Positions 58,473 to 64,000 of a DNA stretch of 64,000 nt are shown in pieces (the stretch's first letter is position 1; every line of letters starts with the position of its first letter). A program made the position numbers and the translations under genes. Source of the DNA: Anoplopoma fimbria (lineage: Eukaryota > Chordata > Actinopteri > Perciformes > Anoplopomatidae); the NCBI RefSeq assembly GCF_027596085.1, contig NC_072465.1, positions 15,056,857-15,120,856 of the forward strand, written 5' to 3'. The notes beneath the pieces are model-generated. The model searched no databases. It saw only the letters and a list, made by a program, of their open reading frames with translations, and was not told the origin of the DNA.

Positions 58473-60624
58473 TGGGTAATAGTTTTCTTGGAATTTGTCA
58501 CAGGAGCTTCACAAAATACTGAGCATTAAATTATGAGAAATTAAATCAGAGAGCTGTGCAGGCTGAGTTTTCTGAACTTGGCAAGAATTGTATATTTTCC
58601 ACTCGGTGGTTCAGCAAGATCACATGTCTTCTGGCCTTTTGTTTTCTTTGTCCTGTTTTTGTGAATGCCTTGCTGCATCTGTTATCCAAATGCTTAAAAG
58701 CCTTACGTCACCATGGAAACTATCAGCTGAGCTGTACGGCAGTCTCCCCTTTAGGAGATCTGCGTACAGTGTGCTGCTGTCTGACAGGTCATATGTGTGT
58801 TTGTGTACTTGCACCTGGTGTAAGAGTGAAAACATATATGCATGAGAGAGGAGATAGAAGATAGTGTGAAAGAGGCAGAGAGGGTTAGCCTGTGTTTTCT
58901 TTTCTCCTCCATTTCTACATGACAATTAATCCCTCTGCATTCTGCATTGACGGAGCCATCCTTGTTTTTGATCACCAGTGAGCAAATCCTGGTTCAGTCA
59001 TTCACGCAGATCACATGCAGCTGTCTGTGATCCATGGTTTGCATTTGCCATATGTTGTGACAGACAGCTGTGGACGCTTTTTCTGTCTCATTACAATCTC
59101 TGTCCTCTCTAATTAAACGTGACTGAACGGCCCCGTGGCCTTGACGTACACCATAAATATCCTGTTCTCACATTTCCCTGTAAACACAATGTGATGTATA
59201 GTTAAGTATAGTATGTTCCCACTCTGCCCTCTTGTTAATATTAGCCTGCATTGAAAGGCTCCATCACCAAAGTAATTTGTAATGAAGGTTTAATATTTGT
59301 ATCTCAGGTCTTTAAACTCAGAGTGAATGTTCATTTTTAAACGTTAAATCCCTCTAAACTGTGTCTCTTTCTTTCATATTTTCTTTCTTTCTTTCTAACT
59401 GTCAAGTTGAAGGACATATAAATAATTGTGTTTTATTACTCTATTTCAGACTCTATTATTATTAACTTTGTTTTAAACATTTCATTAAGGTGTTTGAGAA
59501 AGTAGGTCACTTCTGAAGTTTCTTTTTCTGCCTGTTGCCTAAGGGTCCTTTAGTGCTTGCACATCCCAGCTGCATACATTAAACACTATACGCTGCACTT
59601 CAAACATCTTTCTTCTCTTGGTCTCTTTTTGCATTATGTATCTTTGACCTTGCTTTACTACTGATGATGAGCAGGTCTAAGAGTGCCTTGGCCTCTAGAG
59701 TACAGTACAGTTGGGCAGAAAAGAGGACCGGGAGATATTTAGTGGACTGACACTGTTGTAGGAGATATCAGGCTAGAGACATACTGTACAGACGGAAGGA
59801 CACGCACACACCCACAGAGAGCTGTGGTCATCAGTGCCGGTCAGGCAGGAAGTTTTTTGTTCTTCCCTTCCACTCATACTGAATCATTTAAGAGGAAACT
59901 TAAATGAGGAAACTCTGTAGAAGGGTGTTTCCCCCTGAAAAATAGGTGGTTTTATGTTACACTTCGGCATTTGTGTGCAAGAGGAGTATTCTTAGATCTG
60001 ATTTGCATGACGTTTTTCTAAAGAAACATTTTGGTAAATTTCCTTTTGCAAAAAGCAACAGGAAGATCTGGAAAGACTGAATTTTGAATCTCTGCATTCT
60101 GTTTTCTCATCACAGATTTGTATACAAAGCAGACGATATTGAATGGAGCACAGTGTGGGTGCAATCTGACGTTACGACTTACCATTTGCAATCATCCCCA
60201 CATACACAGAAATATATTCCTATTCACACAGAGAGGGAGATGGCCGTCCCATGCTTTAACAGAGATGGAAAGTAACAGTGAGAGAAAAGGTGCAGAAAGA
60301 GATTCTGCACCTTCGGTCTATTTCTATGATTGCAAACTGGTGAATTTGTCGTCATGGCTACACTGAGTGGTGGGCTTGGGGCACTGGGACTGGTTAAGAG
60401 GATTTCAGTTTTGTTGCATTAGTAATTTTCACAGGTGCATACAGACAGGCGAAACGTGACTGACCAGAATGTCTCTGCTGCACTGATGAAATTGTCCAGA
60501 AAGCACCCAAAAAACCTTGCAGGCTGCTGCTGTACTGCAAATCAATACAACTTGTACCAATGGATGCAAGTTAAGCTCTAAAATGACTAATTAATCAAAG
60601 GACATGAGACATCAAGTTGAAGAA

Positions 60625-61102
60625 AGGGTTTGACATTCTTGGAACTATGCTTTCTTGCTGAGATATAAATGACAAGATTAATACCACTCTTATGTTTGTT
60701 AAATATGCAGCTGCCGGTTAGCTGAGCATTAAAACTGGAATCATCTTCTTTGTCGAGTCCTCCAAGAAACACCAATGTTTTTGAAAAGATAAAAAACAGA
60801 CAGCGCCAGGCTAGCTGTTTCCACTGTTTCTGATCTTGGTGCTAATCTAAGCTAACCGTGTCCTGGTTTTAGCTTGGTATTTGCCATACATTACCATATT
60901 GCCCAAAATGTCCCTTTTTTGTCTTTGTTTAAGCTCAATGCAGCAAGGCTAGTCATCTTTCCCTGTATCAAGACGTATGATAAGCTAAGCTCCTCACTGT
61001 TATTTCATACTTAATGGATATACGAGAGCACTATTGATCCTTCCATCTAACTCTTGGCATAAAGTGAATAAGCTTATTTCCCAACATGTCAAACCATTCC
61101 TC
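60625..61102. mobile_element. MITE-like element, uninterrupted copy of the family at 9807-10655
   Basis: The left end GGGTTTGACATTCTTGGAAC and the reverse complement of the right end, GAGGAATGGTTTGACATGTT, continue as imperfect inverted repeats (left AATACCACTCTTATG; right complement GATCAATAGTGCTCTCG). Internally CCAGGCTAGCTGTTTCCACT and GCTAATCTAAGCTAACCGTG match the 9.8-kb copy. No transposase frame is present. Confidence 0.65.
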
Positions 61103-64000
61103 TAGAACACGGTACAGTACTACCTATGTGATTACACCTGAGCATCAGCCTTATCAGTCTTGAAAGTCATCAAACGTCTCGCACTGAAACTGTAGCGTTA
61201 AGCTGATATGGTGTCATATAGGATAACGGGCAGGCCTCTCCTGTTTCAAGTGGTGTTCACTGTAAGCAGTAGGTAATTCTCTCCACTCAGTGCCGACACC
61301 CAATCATGTCACAGGAACCCATCAACATCTTCTCTTTATGGTAAACACTGAACAGGGGGCCGGAGACAGGAAATTCAGTGAACATTACTTAGCTGTCAGC
61401 AGACACCAGATCAGTAAAGGCATCGTATTGGCCTGTGTGTCGACTGTGTGACACATGCTCATATCAAGCTTCAGGTTGGAGATCCTACTGTATCATATGA
61501 TGCGGCTTTGCACTCTGTAGCCATGGAGATACGGCGGGCAGGTGACAGCAGAGCTTGACGACAGGAAAAAGATATTGCTCGTCTTCAGAATGGTGTAATG
61601 ATGTCTAATCTAATGTTACCGGACCTACTGGGCTTTCACTTAATCAATCATTTGCTTTCATTCATTCATCCTCAGAAAAACATTTCTCTCTGACAGAGGT
61701 TATGAACATCCTGGTCTGGTGTAATCTCCTGACCTCTGTTTGCATCCTGGTCATAATCTTCAACGCTCATTTGTGCCCACTGCCATCAGACTGTATAACA
61801 ACAGCGGAGACCACAGTCTGTCATCATGCTGACCAGCCCCATCTATATCTAAATCTAATAATCTGCATTAAAGCTGTAGTGTCTTATGGCCACTGCTTCT
61901 CTTAAGGCCGCCTGTTTGTCCCCTGATGTTGATTACTTGCTCTAATGTAATTAAACCTAACTTGATAAGACTGATTGACATTAATTACGCCACCGTAACC
62001 TGGCAGCTTTCTATACTGATATTTATCCTGTTGTGTAATGACCACACCAACACGTCCGTAATAGAAGCTAAAAAAGAAAACAATGATTTTTTGTGTGCGT
62101 TTTCTGCCAAATGGTCCATTTTCACAGAGTTGGTGGTGATTCAGCATGATAAATTGTGTTCTCTTTTTTTTTTTTTTTCACTCGCCTGCCAACACTGCTG
62201 CCAGTTTCAGAGTGAGCAAAGACCATAGCAACAAGAGACAGCTGGAGCTCCAGCCTGCACAAAATAAGTATCAAGAACAAAGACAGATTTTGAGTACTTG
62301 TCATTTTCAGCTGGGTGTGATGTGTCTTTGCTGAGTGGAGATGTGATTGTGCTGTGAGCCATAAGTCTTTCCGGTGTGCTGCATTTCATGCACACAAAGA
62401 CGGCCACTGTATATCACAATTGTAGATCTCAGTATCACAGATGCCAGACTTATTCCATTAGTAGGGCTTAGCTGTGCGGGCTGTGTGTTTTTTTCTGCAG
62501 TCTTGAGGAGACTTTCCCCGGCCTAATGTTCCCACAGCATGTTTAAACAGACAGACCGGTACATGCTGTGAGGAAGACTTCAGACTCAGCAGAGAGTCCA
62601 GAGGGGGACGGCTCACAGGTTCACTAACGGTTCATTGCAATTCAAGTATACTATATTCAATATGCCTTATGAAAGGATTCTTACAAAATACTACAAATTC
62701 ATATAAACCAAGTCCCCAATGCTGCAAATACATTTTCAAACATATTTAGAAATAGTCCAAAAACAAAACCAACAAACAAAATAAATGTATTAATTGCTTT
62801 CAAAACATATAATGCAGTGTTTGGCAATTAATATGATTTTAGGATGATTTCGAGAGCCACTGTATTTGAACAGAACATGGTGCTGAAATGATGTCCAATA
62901 AAGTTATGAGATGAATAATACAGTTAAATTATACAATTAATTCATATTTGACCGTAACAGATTTTTGTCAACAGAACTGCTATCATTCAAACGTACATCC
63001 AGAGAACCACTTTTTTCCCTAAATAACTATTAACATAAGCTGCAGTAGCTGTGTTAGCCTCCACTTACTGATATCCCTTCAATTCCTATCCCCTCACTTT
63101 CAATATCTATTCAAGGCTTTTGAGGCAAACTTAAACACGTCATACTGAATACTCATTCCATTGTAATAATATACAGGGAAGTGGTAATAACTTGAAACAT
63201 TTTGTATTTAATTATAAGATAGATACTCAATCCATTTTACTAACATATTGCAGATTACATATAACAGTATTACTGTAGATTTGCATATATGGAATGACAT
63301 TTCCGTTGCAGAAGGGATCAAACGCCCTCATTACAATACTACATAATTAATTTTCATCACATGGACGGTGGCAACAACAATTTTTAGTTTGAAATCAATA
63401 GTCTTACATCACGATGGTGATGTGGATCTATAAGCCTCTTTTGCTCTACCACTAGAGAAGCTCCTGTCTGGTATTTCATCACTTAATAATCTTGGATCAG
63501 TCTTTCATTTCACACTCAAACAGATTTATATTCCTAACGAAATGACTCAGATCTACTAAGGAAGAGATCTGCAGCAGACCAGTAAAGCATAGTTTTGCTT
63601 TTGAATTCTCAAAAATATTGTATAAAACAAACTTACAGATACAGGACGGAATCTTGGCACGTATTCTTTGATGTACACCTGATAATGCAGCTGTTCCAGA
63701 TGTTTCAGAGTCAAGGTTTTTGTTCCAGGTGAAAAAGGCCCGTGCCGATAGCACAGATGTTTTGTCAGGGGGAACTGACTCTCAGCGTGAGCACTGCTTT
63801 GTACATCAGCAACAGGGGAGCAATCTCTTATATCACTATCTCACTCTGTCACTTTTTTATTATGACTTCATTTTTCATGGTGTTCCTTTTCTCATCCACT
63901 CATATTTTATATTTATAAAATGTATATTTGTCATTCATGACAAAATAAAAAATAAACACATCCATGTCCTTAGTGGACACCAGCCAGCCCCAATGATGAG

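Overview
The window is vertebrate nuclear DNA, almost certainly from a ray-finned (teleost, probably percomorph) fish. Coding sequence sits in short exons with GT/AG junctions. Introns are AT-rich and hold long (CA)n, (GA)n, (AAT)n and (TCAA)n microsatellites. The repeats (tRNA-derived SINEs and several small inverted-repeat elements) are of kinds I recognise from fish genomes. No bacterial-style operon, phage, CRISPR array or large transposon ORF is visible.

Four protein-coding genes can be supported. (1) srgap3, minus strand: coding exon 1 at 14986-15049 and exon 2 at 2129-2324. The gene continues off the left edge and encodes the N-terminus of an F-BAR/RhoGAP protein of neuronal actin control. 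(2) thumpd3, plus strand: nine coding exons from 22328 to 29058, complete at 496 aa, a THUMP-domain tRNA guanine-N2 methyltransferase. (3) ptgis, plus strand: ten coding exons from 30487 to 38609, complete at 486 aa, prostacyclin synthase (CYP8A1). (4) kcnb1, plus strand: first coding exon only, 41185-41739, encoding the cytoplasmic N-terminus and T1 domain of Kv2.1. The rest of the window, 41740-64000, appears to be its large first intron. Every splice phase was checked by hand: the joined thumpd3 (1491 nt) and ptgis (1461 nt) reading frames close exactly.

Layout: 1-15 kb is srgap3 intron sequence with two exons; 15-21.7 kb is the spacer between the divergent srgap3 and thumpd3 promoters; 21.7-29.4 kb is thumpd3; 29.4-30.4 kb is a short spacer; 30.4-38.8 kb is ptgis; 38.8-41.1 kb is spacer and kcnb1 5' region; 41.2-64 kb is kcnb1 exon 1 and intron. 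The genes do not form a pathway. From general knowledge of vertebrate genomes, srgap3/thumpd3 neighbour each other on human 3p25 and ptgis/kcnb1 neighbour each other on human 20q13, so this fish segment appears to join two linkage blocks that are separate in human.

Points most worth a second look: a frame-preserving 66-nt candidate cassette exon in srgap3 intron 1; a 120-bp CA repeat starting 30 bp after the 5' splice site of ptgis exon 4; three upstream ORFs in the kcnb1 leader; a 25-bp perfect direct repeat bracketing 1.9 kb in thumpd3 intron 5; opposing GA/CT tracts either side of srgap3 exon 1; and a nested pair of transposable elements. I see no convincing new gene system; these are regulatory or structural observations.
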